From Candidatus Berkelbacteria bacterium (GTDB lineage: Bacteria > Patescibacteriota > UBA1384 > UBA12157 > JAENIV01), in the NCBI GenBank assembly GCA_016844295.1, contig JAENIV010000035.1, forward strand, positions 1 through 6,892: a DNA stretch of 6,892 nt, in the 5' to 3' direction. Positions 1 through 5,315 of the stretch are shown here, in pieces; the stretch's first letter is position 1, and the number at the start of each line of letters is the position of its first letter. The translations under genes and the position numbers were made by a program. The notes under the pieces are model-generated. The model did not search any database. It was not told where the DNA came from and worked only from the letters and a program-made list of their open reading frames with translations.

Positions 1-1041
1 CCACATGGGTGGGTCCACAGTCAGGTAGTCGAACTGCTTGAAGCTGTTGTGGACGTAGCGGTCTTGGATCTGAGGTTTCAGCCATCTGACCAAGGCCACC
101 AGATCGAGTTTCTGCTGCGATTGGACAAACACCTTCGCGTCAGTCTTGAGGCTCGAAGCGGAAGTCCAAGAGATGGACCTTGCCCACTTAACATTGTAGG
201 CGCGATCAACCCCGATGGTGACAATGAACTCGTTCTTGTTACCACCTTTCCAGTAGCACTCCTGTTCTACGCTGGCTTGGCTGGATTTGTCCTTGAAGAC
301 CAAGATCCAGACGCGAACCTTCTTGCTCGCGCCGAGCAGAGCGTTCAGGAGTTGGATCTGCCTTTCGGCAGCTCTCTGGGTGGGTCCGCCGTCTCCGAGA
401 ATTCCTTGGCAGGTGTAACCGGAGACTTTAGGATAGTTGAACAGGTTATAGGTCTTGGGATTGACCTTGCGGTAGTTAAAGACGCTGTCGGAGCCCTGGA
501 TCCGGTTGGTCCATCTATGCACGGTCGTAACCGGCTCGAGGGAGTCCTCGGTGTGCGGCCAGATGGTTTCGTAACGATCGCCATCTTGAGAATGGTAGTC
601 ACGGTTCATATCTATAAACTGGCGGTTACCAAACTGGTGTACGAGACGCTTGAAGATATCCTGACCAATACCGAGCCGGATCCCGTTAGAATCGAAGGCA
701 CGCCACTCAGCCGGATGGTCATCTACGTCGTAGGTATGTTCATAACCATCGAAGACCTCCCGAGTACCACCTTTGCCATCTGGTTCGGTTCTATACTTAG
801 CATGCGTACACGGGACTTCTTCGTCCCATCTTTCGTCATACTGAGCGTTGACCACCCAACCGCCCCACCACTCGGTGTCGTGAATTTGGGTAGCCTCTGT
901 ACAGTACTTTGAGATGCCGATCAGCAGCGCCGAAGCGGCCAAGGGAATAAGAAACTCCCACCACATCATGTGACGTCGGTACTTGAGGTAGAGAATCGCC
1001 CAAGTACCGAATGGAATTGCCATCGCGAGCCAGATGATCAT
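1..1041 (-). CDS. Membrane protein with two N-terminal helices and large C-terminal domain, partial (3' end beyond window)
   Basis: The minus-strand frame stays open for 347 codons from ATG at 1041 to the window edge, so the C-terminus is missing. Residues about 2-19 and 27-44 are hydrophobic and are separated by the basic turn KYRRH (20-24). By the positive-inside rule this puts the turn in the cytoplasm and the large domain (from about 45) outside. That domain opens with HDTEWWGGWV (54-63) and is rich in Trp, Tyr and Asp, with cysteines at 47 and 78 and a later YDVDDHPAEW segment. It begins 3 bp after the LemA-like gene, and its Shine-Dalgarno GAGGAAG overlaps the last lemA codons, so the two are probably translationally coupled. 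I recall similar proteins beside LemA-like genes in phages and some bacteria, but no function is known to me. G+C is about 55%, unlike the genes to the right. The gene is certain; the function is unknown. Confidence 0.85.
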   Translation of the reverse strand, partial: MIIWLAMAIPFGTWAILYLKYRRHMMWWEFLIPLAASALLIGISKYCTEATQIHDTEWWGGWVVNAQYDERWDEEVPCTHAKYRTEPDGKGGTREVFDGYEHTYDVDDHPAEWRAFDSNGIRLGIGQDIFKRLVHQFGNRQFIDMNRDYHSQDGDRYETIWPHTEDSLEPVTTVHRWTNRIQGSDSVFNYRKVNPKTYNLFNYPKVSGYTCQGILGDGGPTQRAAERQIQLLNALLGASKKVRVWILVFKDKSSQASVEQECYWKGGNKNEFIVTIGVDRAYNVKWARSISWTSASSLKTDAKVFVQSQQKLDLVALVRWLKPQIQDRYVHNSFKQFDYLTVDPPMW

Positions 1042-1044
1042 AGG

Positions 1045-1596
1045 TTACTTCCTCGGGAAGAGGTCGATGTCGTCCTTCGTGCCGGTGTCGAAGGCCTTCT
1101 CGGCCTCACTTGAGAGCACGAGCTGGATCTTAAGTTCTGGCCGGCCACCGACAAACCAGCTGCCAGGCGCGACTGTGCGGATATTGTCATGCTCACGCTT
1201 GATGTCCCGCAGGCGCTGCTGGACCTCGGAGAACTGCGTTTGTTGATCCTGGATGGAGGCCATCAATGTCCGGTAAAGTGTGGTGTCGAAGTTGGGGTTG
1301 CTCTCGACGATCCACTTCATGAAGGTGCCGCCCTTGTCGTTGTTGTAGCGGCCGGCGATCAGGTCCGGGTAGATCTTGGCGAAGGCGTCCTTGTACTGAT
1401 CGGCGACGCCCGCCTGTTGGTGCAGGATAGTCCAGACCTGAGTGAAGATCACCTTGTTGGAATCCTGCTGGGCCGCGGCCTGGTTGCGAAGCCTGATCTC
1501 CCCATTGGAGCAACCGTAGTACATCAGGGACACCAGGAGCGCGAGCACTCCAACTGCCATCAGTCCGATCATCTTTCCGCTTTTCATCGTTCCCAT
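1045..1596 (-). CDS. LemA-like membrane-anchored protein
   Basis: This encodes 183 aa. A hydrophobic N-terminal segment (about residues 9-28) ends at YYGCSN. That cysteine lacks a proper lipobox, so a membrane anchor is likelier than a lipoprotein. The rest is predicted to be helical and Gln/Asp-rich: LRNQAAAQQDSNK, then VWTILHQQAGVADQYKD, an RYNND segment, a WIVESNPNFDT segment, and a Gln-rich helix ending LRDIKREHDNI. This order matches the LemA-like proteins I know from phages and some bacteria. Length is close to the usual LemA size of about 180-200 aa. The role of the family is not established. Two starts are possible: ATG at 1596, with GAGAGG only 2-3 nt upstream, or ATG at 1587 (MKSGKM), 11 nt from the same site. 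It has its own strong promoter and leader hairpin, and the next gene follows after 3 bp. Codon use is G/C-ending, unlike the genes to the right. Confidence 0.78.
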   Translation of the reverse strand: MGTMKSGKMIGLMAVGVLALLVSLMYYGCSNGEIRLRNQAAAQQDSNKVIFTQVWTILHQQAGVADQYKDAFAKIYPDLIAGRYNNDKGGTFMKWIVESNPNFDTTLYRTLMASIQDQQTQFSEVQQRLRDIKREHDNIRTVAPGSWFVGGRPELKIQLVLSSEAEKAFDTGTKDDIDLFPRK

Positions 1597-1617
1597 TTCC
1601 TCTCTGGGGGTATTTGA

Positions 1618-1635
1618 TGACGCTTTATAGCGTCA
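1618..1635 (-). promoter_or_regulatory. Hairpin in lemA-like leader
   Basis: TGACGCT and AGCGTCA (1618-1624 and 1629-1635) form a perfect 7-bp stem with a 4-nt loop. The hairpin lies about 21 nt upstream of the 1596 start and inside the transcript expected from the promoter at 1677-1705. There is no U-run after it on the minus strand, so it is not a terminator. It could protect the mRNA 5' region, bind a translational regulator, or be a DNA operator. The fold is clear, the function inferred. Confidence 0.55.
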
Positions 1636-1676
1636 GGTTCGATTTTCAACGTACATCTTGAGACAGAATACAATAA

Positions 1677-1705
1677 ATTATATCCTGATTTTGAAGAAAA
1701 GTCAA
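1677..1705 (-). promoter_or_regulatory. Consensus sigma-70-type promoter for the lemA-like unit
   Basis: On the minus strand the -35 box TTGACT (1705-1700) is followed by exactly 17 bp and a perfect -10 box TATAAT (1682-1677). The start site would be near 1670, giving a leader of about 75 nt. It sits just downstream of the terminator at 1718-1740, so it opens a new transcription unit. Confidence 0.8.
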
Positions 1706-1717
1706 GAGAAAATTACC

Positions 1718-1740
1718 AAAAAGAGCCCATTGAAGGGCTC
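1718..1740 (-). terminator. Intrinsic terminator after the 58-aa membrane protein gene
   Basis: Read on the minus strand, GAGCCC (1740-1735), a 6-nt loop and GGGCTC (1728-1723) form a perfect G+C-rich 6-bp stem followed directly by TTTTT (1722-1718). It lies about 20 nt past the stop of the small gene ending at 1759 and before the next promoter, as expected for a unit boundary. The stem is short, so efficiency may be moderate. Confidence 0.7.
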
Positions 1741-1758
1741 CTGTACAATCGTTGTGAG

Positions 1759-1935
1759 TTAGATAATTCTTAATCGAGTCATCCAGAAGAAGAATGATCC
1801 TCCGAGGAATAGTCCGATACCTGATGCGAAAAATCCAAGAAAAACGTAATGATGGATCTGGTTAGCAGGAATGGATAGAAGAAGAAGCAATACTCCGGCG
1901 GCAACCCACCGAAGCCAATATCTGGCTGGAATCAC
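1759..1935 (-). CDS. Small membrane protein, 58 aa, two transmembrane helices (GTG start)
   Basis: A GTG at 1935 opens a 58-codon frame ending in TAA (1761-1759). GGGAGAGG lies 4 nt upstream, and no ATG, GTG or TTG occurs in frame before the preceding stop, so the start is well supported. The protein has a basic N-terminus (PARYWLRW), a first helix at about 10-23, a short polar turn NQIHHY, a second helix at about 31-51, and a basic tail MTRLRII. That predicts a hairpin with both ends in the cytoplasm. It has its own promoter and terminator and so is a monocistronic unit. I do not recognise the family. The size, topology and compact unit resemble small phage or mobile-element membrane proteins, but this is a guess. 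G+C is intermediate between the two flanks. Confidence 0.7.
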   Translation of the reverse strand: MIPARYWLRWVAAGVLLLLLSIPANQIHHYVFLGFFASGIGLFLGGSFFFWMTRLRII

Positions 1936-1966
1936 TAGTCCTCTCCCTGTTGTTGAATCTCGTTCA

Positions 1967-1979
1967 GATAGATTCTATC
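1967..1979. promoter_or_regulatory. Possible operator: dyad over the -10 box
   Basis: GATAGA-T-TCTATC (1967-1979) is a perfect 6-bp dyad with a 1-bp centre covering the -10 box and the melting region of the promoter at 1972-2000. A bound dimeric repressor would block this promoter. A 13-bp dyad in AT-rich DNA could also be chance. Confidence 0.35.
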
Positions 1980-2000
1980 ATTATTAATAAAAGAGGTCAA
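1972..2000 (-). promoter_or_regulatory. Promoter for the 58-aa membrane protein gene, with extended -10
   Basis: The -35 box TTGACC (2000-1995) is separated by 17 bp from the -10 box TAGAAT (1977-1972), which is preceded by TGA as in an extended -10. The start would fall near 1965, about 30 nt before the GTG at 1935. It begins only 12 bp after the stop of the tagA-like gene, and I see no terminator between them. The -10 box is part of a dyad at 1967-1979. Confidence 0.7.
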
Positions 2001-2012
2001 TATTTAATTTGT

Positions 2013-2732
2013 TCAAAATAGTTTAGATCTCAAAACCGCCCAAGGAAAACGGATAGTGGCGGTAATTATACGGTTAAACCTGAAAGGTTGGGTAAAAAGC
2101 CTAAATAGCCATTCGAGCCCAGTTTTTCGCATCCACAAAGGCGCATATGGGTAAATACCGGCAATATAATCGAAGGTTCCGCCGACTCCGACAGATAATG
2201 GAACATAAATATCATTATTTTTTAGTTCAGCAATAAATTTCTCCTGTTTCGGGGCGCCGAAGGCAACAAATAGAATATCAGGCTTGGATTTTTTAATCAG
2301 CTCATAAACTCTTTTATCAGTTGGTGAACCTGAATAAGCGCCAGCAATTTTTAAGCGTGGATGAAGTTTTTTAATCCTTTGACTTGTCTCGAGAGCCACG
2401 CCTGTTTTCCCACCGAGAAAAAAAACCTTATATCCCCTATCTTCGGCCAATTTACACACTGCCCAGGTTAAATCAACCCCAGTAACCCGTTCCTTAAAAG
2501 GTTGGTTTAAAAATTTACCAGCTAAAATTAAACCGAAACCGTCAGGGACAGATAAATCCGCGTTATTGAGAATTTTATTAAATTCAGGATCTTTGTGGGC
2601 CAAGATGATAAATTCTGGATTAACAGTAACAATTTGAGATGGTTTTTTATTTACAATTAAAAGGTCAATTTTATTAATTGCCTCAGAAAAAGTTAAAGAT
2701 TCAATTTTAATACCTAAAACATTACGTTTCAT
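2013..2732 (-). CDS. tagA: WecG/TagA/CpsF family glycosyltransferase
   Basis: This encodes 239 aa, the usual size for the GT26 family, whose members transfer N-acetylmannosamine or a related sugar onto an undecaprenyl-diphosphate-linked sugar at the inner face of the membrane, as in teichoic acid linkage or enterobacterial common antigen synthesis. The family signatures are in order: TVNPE with Thr36, VPDGFG with Asp64 (at the position of the proposed catalytic base in TagA), VFFLGG (103-108), FGAPKQEKF (158-166), VGVGGTFDYIAG (181-192) and the C-terminal APLWMRKTGLEWLFRL (197-212), which is the membrane-associated tail. The true acceptor and donor cannot be read from sequence, so the symbol is a family name. 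The gene lies 41 bp after the 53-aa membrane protein and is last in the minus-strand envelope run. There is no Shine-Dalgarno at the ATG, and a promoter only 10 bp upstream suggests a nearly leaderless transcript. Confidence 0.9.
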   Translation of the reverse strand: MKRNVLGIKIESLTFSEAINKIDLLIVNKKPSQIVTVNPEFIILAHKDPEFNKILNNADLSVPDGFGLILAGKFLNQPFKERVTGVDLTWAVCKLAEDRGYKVFFLGGKTGVALETSQRIKKLHPRLKIAGAYSGSPTDKRVYELIKKSKPDILFVAFGAPKQEKFIAELKNNDIYVPLSVGVGGTFDYIAGIYPYAPLWMRKTGLEWLFRLFTQPFRFNRIITATIRFPWAVLRSKLF

Positions 2733-2741
2733 GAACGCTTA

Positions 2742-2770
2742 ATTATATAGAAATAAATTCCAGTAATCAA
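2742..2770 (-). promoter_or_regulatory. Promoter immediately upstream of the tagA-like gene
   Basis: TTGATT (2770-2765), a 17-bp spacer and a perfect TATAAT (2747-2742) precede the ATG at 2732. The expected start near 2735 leaves a 5' UTR of only about 3 nt. The gene could thus be expressed separately from the genes upstream, in addition to read-through. Confidence 0.6.
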
Positions 2771-2773
2771 GAA

Positions 2774-2935
2774 TTAGTCTCGGATTTTTGTATAGACTGC
2801 CCAAATAGAAAGAACTGCAGAAACTAACAACCATTGTGTTGACGCCAGCCAAATGTCTGTGCCAATGGCTCCCGTTATAGCCAAAACAACCGATAAAACC
2901 GCGAGAACGATTAAGATGTCTCCCAATTGTTTCAT
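2774..2935 (-). CDS. Small membrane protein, 53 aa, two transmembrane helices
   Basis: The frame from ATG at 2935 encodes 53 aa. GGAGG lies 4 nt upstream, the strongest Shine-Dalgarno in the right-hand region, so this start is preferred over the in-frame ATG at 2977, which would add 14 residues from within a long hairpin. The protein begins MKQLGD, has a first helix at about 7-25, a short segment GTDIWLAS, a second helix at about 32-46, and a basic end TKIRD. It is a hypothetical protein whose family I do not recognise. It sits between two glycosyltransferase genes, so a role next to a membrane-bound sugar transferase is conceivable but only an inference. A 150-bp spacer with two strong stem-loops precedes it. 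Confidence 0.7.
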   Translation of the reverse strand: MKQLGDILIVLAVLSVVLAITGAIGTDIWLASTQWLLVSAVLSIWAVYTKIRD

Positions 2936-2947
2936 CTTTCCTCCACT

Positions 2948-2985
2948 CCTGTTTTTGCGCTCCCAATCGGGAAGCAAAGAACAGG
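2948..2985 (-). promoter_or_regulatory. Long hairpin just upstream of the 53-aa ORF ribosome site
   Basis: CCTGTT (2948-2953) pairs with AACAGG (2980-2985), TTTGC (2954-2958) with GCAAA (2974-2978), and TCCC (2961-2964) with GGGA (2969-2972), giving 15 base pairs, one bulge, one small asymmetric loop and a 4-nt apical loop. It ends about 5 nt before the GGAGG site of the ORF starting at 2935. No U-run follows on the minus strand, so it is not a terminator. It probably shapes translation or stability of the mRNA. Confidence 0.6.
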
Positions 2986-3007
2986 AAGCCCTCCGAAGCG
3001 AAATCTA

Positions 3008-3039
3008 TTTGCAGATTTCAACAATTTGAATACTGCAAA
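3008..3039 (-). promoter_or_regulatory. Second stem-loop in the same leader
   Basis: TTTGCAG (3008-3014) pairs with CTGCAAA (3033-3039), and after a 2x2 internal loop TTCAA (3017-3021) pairs with TTGAA (3026-3030) around a 4-nt loop, giving 12 bp. It lies in the spacer between the GT4 gene and the 53-aa ORF and is upstream of the hairpin at 2948-2985. No U-run follows on either strand, so a terminator is unlikely. Confidence 0.5.
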
Positions 3040-3065
3040 AGATTGAGCGCAGGATGGGCATTACA

Positions 3066-3088
3066 CTTATATCATATTAATTATATCA
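3066..3088 (-). promoter_or_regulatory. Two tandem extended -10 boxes at the end of the GT4 gene
   Basis: TGATATAAT (3088-3080) and TGATATAAG (3074-3066) are both TGN-type extended -10 boxes. The first begins with the TGA stop codon of the GT4 gene. No clear -35 box is present at 17 bp. The second would start RNA near 3059, giving a leader of about 124 nt that contains both stem-loops before the 53-aa ORF. Confidence 0.45.
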
Positions 3089-4186
3089 TTTTTCGCAGTA
3101 AACTTTTTCTAAAACTTCTAAAGTTTTTTGAGCGCATTTTTTCCAAGAAAACAAAGATGCTCGAGCAATACCTTTAGAGATTAATGCCTTTCGTACACCA
3201 GCATTATTAATTATTTTGCTTAAGGCGACAGCCATATCAAACGGATTTTCGGGATTAACCAGTAAAGCCGCTTTGGAGCAAATTTCGGGTATTGAGGTCC
3301 TATTAGATGCTACCACGGGTACGCTACAAGCCATTGCCTCAAGGGGAGGCAAACCAAAACCTTCAAAAAAAGTGCAGAAAAACAAAATATCGGCCGATTT
3401 AAGCAATCTAACATATTCTTCCTGAGAAACATAACCAGGCAAAATGATATCTTGACGAATTTCTTTGGGAAGTTTTGCTAATTCAAGTTGAATTTTTTCA
3501 TATCCGAAACCGGGACCGCCAGCCAAGATGAACTGATGGCGAATATTTTTTTCTTTCCGTAAAATCGCGTAAGCCTTAATCATCCCAATAATATTTTTTT
3601 TATCTTCTAGGCGGCCGATAAATAAAATATATGGTTTTTCAGATTTCTTTTTATTTTTCAGGGGTTTAAATATTCCTTGATCAAATCCCTCATAAATAAC
3701 CGTAATCTTTGTCGGATCCACGGTAAAGTATTTCATAATGTCTTTTTTCGTAAATTCAGAAATTGCGATAATGTGACGGGCATGTTTGACCGAATGTCCC
3801 ATGGCCCAGTTGTGATAGTTGATGTCTGTTTGGGAATAGAGTTCAGGAAAATACTTAAAACCCAAATCGTGCAGTGTGACAACTGATTTTTCGGGCATAA
3901 CCATGGGCAAGGTATGAGCCGGGACAAACAGAATATCTGGTTTAGTGTTCGTGAGCATTTCCCAAGAAAGGCGAACTTGTGTCCAGAGTTTTCCAAAGGG
4001 CAAGATTTTTTGCTTAAAATTTGACCCTAGATTTGGTAATTTTTCACTTAAATCTCGGGGTGTATACAAAATATACTTATTTTTGCGGTCAATTTCATTT
4101 AAGGTTTTAATAAGTTCGGTTGAATAAGTTTCCGTGCCGGTTTTAAATTGTTTTGCTGTGCGCGAAGCATCAATGCCTATTAACAA
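3086..4186 (-). CDS. GT4-family glycosyltransferase (glycosyl transferases group 1)
   Basis: This is a GT-B fold retaining transferase that uses a nucleotide sugar, acting at the cytoplasmic face in surface polysaccharide or glycolipid synthesis. I chose the TTG start at 4186: GGAAGGA lies 6 nt upstream and the product begins LIGIDASRTA, the normal first strand of this family, giving 366 aa. A GTG at 4216 would give 376 aa but has no ribosome site and lies in an inverted repeat. Counting from that GTG, HDLGF is at 116-120, ISEFTKKDI at 152-160, the donor-domain strand ILFIGRLEDKKN at 197-208, and the nucleotide-sugar site FEGFGLPPLEAM at 284-295 with the E-x7-E pair Glu285 and Glu293, followed by VPVVASN. 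Such proteins usually add mannose, glucose or related sugars, but the substrate cannot be read here. It sits between mreB and the 53-aa ORF in the envelope run. Confidence 0.88.
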   Translation of the reverse strand: MLIGIDASRTAKQFKTGTETYSTELIKTLNEIDRKNKYILYTPRDLSEKLPNLGSNFKQKILPFGKLWTQVRLSWEMLTNTKPDILFVPAHTLPMVMPEKSVVTLHDLGFKYFPELYSQTDINYHNWAMGHSVKHARHIIAISEFTKKDIMKYFTVDPTKITVIYEGFDQGIFKPLKNKKKSEKPYILFIGRLEDKKNIIGMIKAYAILRKEKNIRHQFILAGGPGFGYEKIQLELAKLPKEIRQDIILPGYVSQEEYVRLLKSADILFFCTFFEGFGLPPLEAMACSVPVVASNRTSIPEICSKAALLVNPENPFDMAVALSKIINNAGVRKALISKGIARASLFSWKKCAQKTLEVLEKVYCEK

Positions 4187-4213
4187 GGTAAATCCTTCCA
4201 CTGATTTTTTATT

Positions 4214-4265
4214 CACGAATCATCACTAATTTCTGATTTGTGTTAATTAGTATATAAGATTCGTG
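4214..4265. repeat. Nested inverted repeat in the mreB-GT4 gap
   Basis: The outer arms CACGAATC (4214-4221) and GATTCGTG (4258-4265) are perfect 8-bp complements, and inside them ACTAATT (4225-4231) and AATTAGT (4245-4251) are perfect 7-bp complements around a 13-nt loop. The dyads share nearly the same centre (about 4238-4239). A weak -10 candidate TATACT (4254-4249) lies in it, so a start near 4242 would fall at the dyad centre. This suggests an operator, or an RNA fold in read-through transcripts. There is no U-run on either side, so it is not a standard terminator. Confidence 0.55.
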
Positions 4266-4282
4266 GAAAGTTATACATAATA

Positions 4283-5290
4283 TTATCTAAGCCACAAAAC
4301 AGACTTTTTAAAAGCTTCTAGATTCTCAATAGCCGAACCAGTACCTTTGGCCACACAAAGTAAAGGATCTTCCGCTGTTTGGCAAGGGACTCCGGTAACT
4401 TTAGTAAAAAGTTTATCAATTCCTCTAATAAGAGATCCACCGCCTGTCATTACAATACCTTTATCCATAATATCGGCGGCCAATTCCGGGGGAGTTTTTT
4501 GTAAAACTTCTTTAACAGCAGAGATTATTTCATTAATCGGATCACGCAAAGCGGAAATTATATCAGAAGATGAAATTAGCATGCTTTCGGGGAGACCAGT
4601 AATGCTGTCGCACCCGGAAACTTCCATTGTTAACTCTTTTTTTAAAGGTAGGGTTGTACCGATCTTAATTTTTACATTTTCAGCCGTTGTATCACCAATA
4701 ACAAGATTATATTTTTTACGAATCTGACTCGTAATTGCTTGGTCAAATTTATTACCGCCGACGCGCACAGAACTCGAGGCAATAATATCTCCTAACGAAA
4801 TAACAGCGACTTCCGAAGTTCCACCGCCAATATCAATGATCATATTTCCCGAAGGTGCAGAGATAGGGATTCCCGCCCCGAGAGCGGCGGCCACGGGTTT
4901 TTTGATCAAGTAAGCACCTTTAGCGCCGGCTTGTAGTGCCGCATCTGTAACAGCGCGACGTTCAGTGGAAGTTGCGCCTGCAGGCACAGAGATCATAACC
5001 TCGGGTCTAAATAATCTCACCGAACCGCTTAAACGATTAATATAATGACGAATCATGGCTTTGGCAATCCCAAAATTAGCGATTACCCCATCTTTAAGAG
5101 GATGAGCAGCAATAATACTATCAGGAGTTTTTCCAAGCATTTCCTTAGCTTCTTGGCCGATAGCCATTACTCTGTTCGACGACACTTCTATGGCTACAAC
5201 CGATGGTTCATTGATAACAATGCCCTTACCTGGGATATAAACTAAAATGTTAGTTGTACCTAAATCAATTCCGATTCTTTTTAATATCAT
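4283..5290 (-). CDS. mreB: Rod-shape determining protein MreB (bacterial actin)
   Basis: This encodes 335 aa, normal MreB length. MreB polymerises under the membrane and directs peptidoglycan synthesis. Phosphate-1 motif GIDLGTTN is at 7-14, the conserved VPAGAT with ERRAV at 102-114, phosphate-2 motif DIGGGTSE at 153-160, VRVGGNKFDQAI at 175-186, AENVKIKIG at 203-211, and the adenosine motif VMTGGGSLIRG at 280-290. Two deviations stand out. The usual I-E-E-P segment reads I-K-K-P (Lys130-Lys131-Pro132), removing both glutamates, and the usual V-I-A-D is VIAN (Asn72). The ATP-binding loops are intact, so nucleotide binding is likely, but hydrolysis may be altered. No mreC or mreD is visible in the window. 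The ATG at 5290 has no Shine-Dalgarno and lies 31 bp after the murA stop. An extended -10 overlaps that stop, so mreB can be transcribed separately. Confidence 0.95.
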   Translation of the reverse strand: MILKRIGIDLGTTNILVYIPGKGIVINEPSVVAIEVSSNRVMAIGQEAKEMLGKTPDSIIAAHPLKDGVIANFGIAKAMIRHYINRLSGSVRLFRPEVMISVPAGATSTERRAVTDAALQAGAKGAYLIKKPVAAALGAGIPISAPSGNMIIDIGGGTSEVAVISLGDIIASSSVRVGGNKFDQAITSQIRKKYNLVIGDTTAENVKIKIGTTLPLKKELTMEVSGCDSITGLPESMLISSSDIISALRDPINEIISAVKEVLQKTPPELAADIMDKGIVMTGGGSLIRGIDKLFTKVTGVPCQTAEDPLLCVAKGTGSAIENLEAFKKSVLWLR

Positions 5291-5297
5291 AAAATCA

Positions 5298-5309
5298 TTC
5301 TAATTAGAA
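5298..5309. promoter_or_regulatory. Perfect 12-bp palindrome at the expected mreB start site
   Basis: TTCTAATTAGAA is its own reverse complement and covers about +1 to +12 relative to the start predicted from the -10 box at 5316-5321. It may be an operator or a chance AT-rich palindrome. Confidence 0.3.
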
Positions 5310-5315
5310 CAACTC

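Noticed and set aside
49..912. A long plus-strand open frame of 287 codons
   Set aside because: It is antisense to a minus-strand frame that stays open for 347 codons, has a good ribosome site, is coupled to the lemA-like gene and has two clear membrane helices. The plus frame has no ribosome site and no recognisable domain.
1189..1617. A plus-strand frame of 142 codons opposite lemA
   Set aside because: It lies opposite the LemA-like frame, which has recognisable family segments, and it runs across the lemA start and leader. It is best explained by G/C-rich codon structure.
2739..2966. An alternative 75-codon minus-strand frame over the same stretch
   Set aside because: It overlaps the two-helix frame, shows no clear domain, and lacks a ribosome site at its start.
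2774..2977. A longer, 67-aa version of the small membrane protein, from ATG at 2977
   Set aside because: The extra 14 residues come from a strong hairpin, and that ATG has no ribosome site, while ATG at 2935 has GGAGG at good spacing.
4214..4265. The nested inverted repeat as a transcription terminator for mreB
   Set aside because: No T-run follows the arms on either strand and the stems are AT-rich, so a standard intrinsic terminator is not supported.
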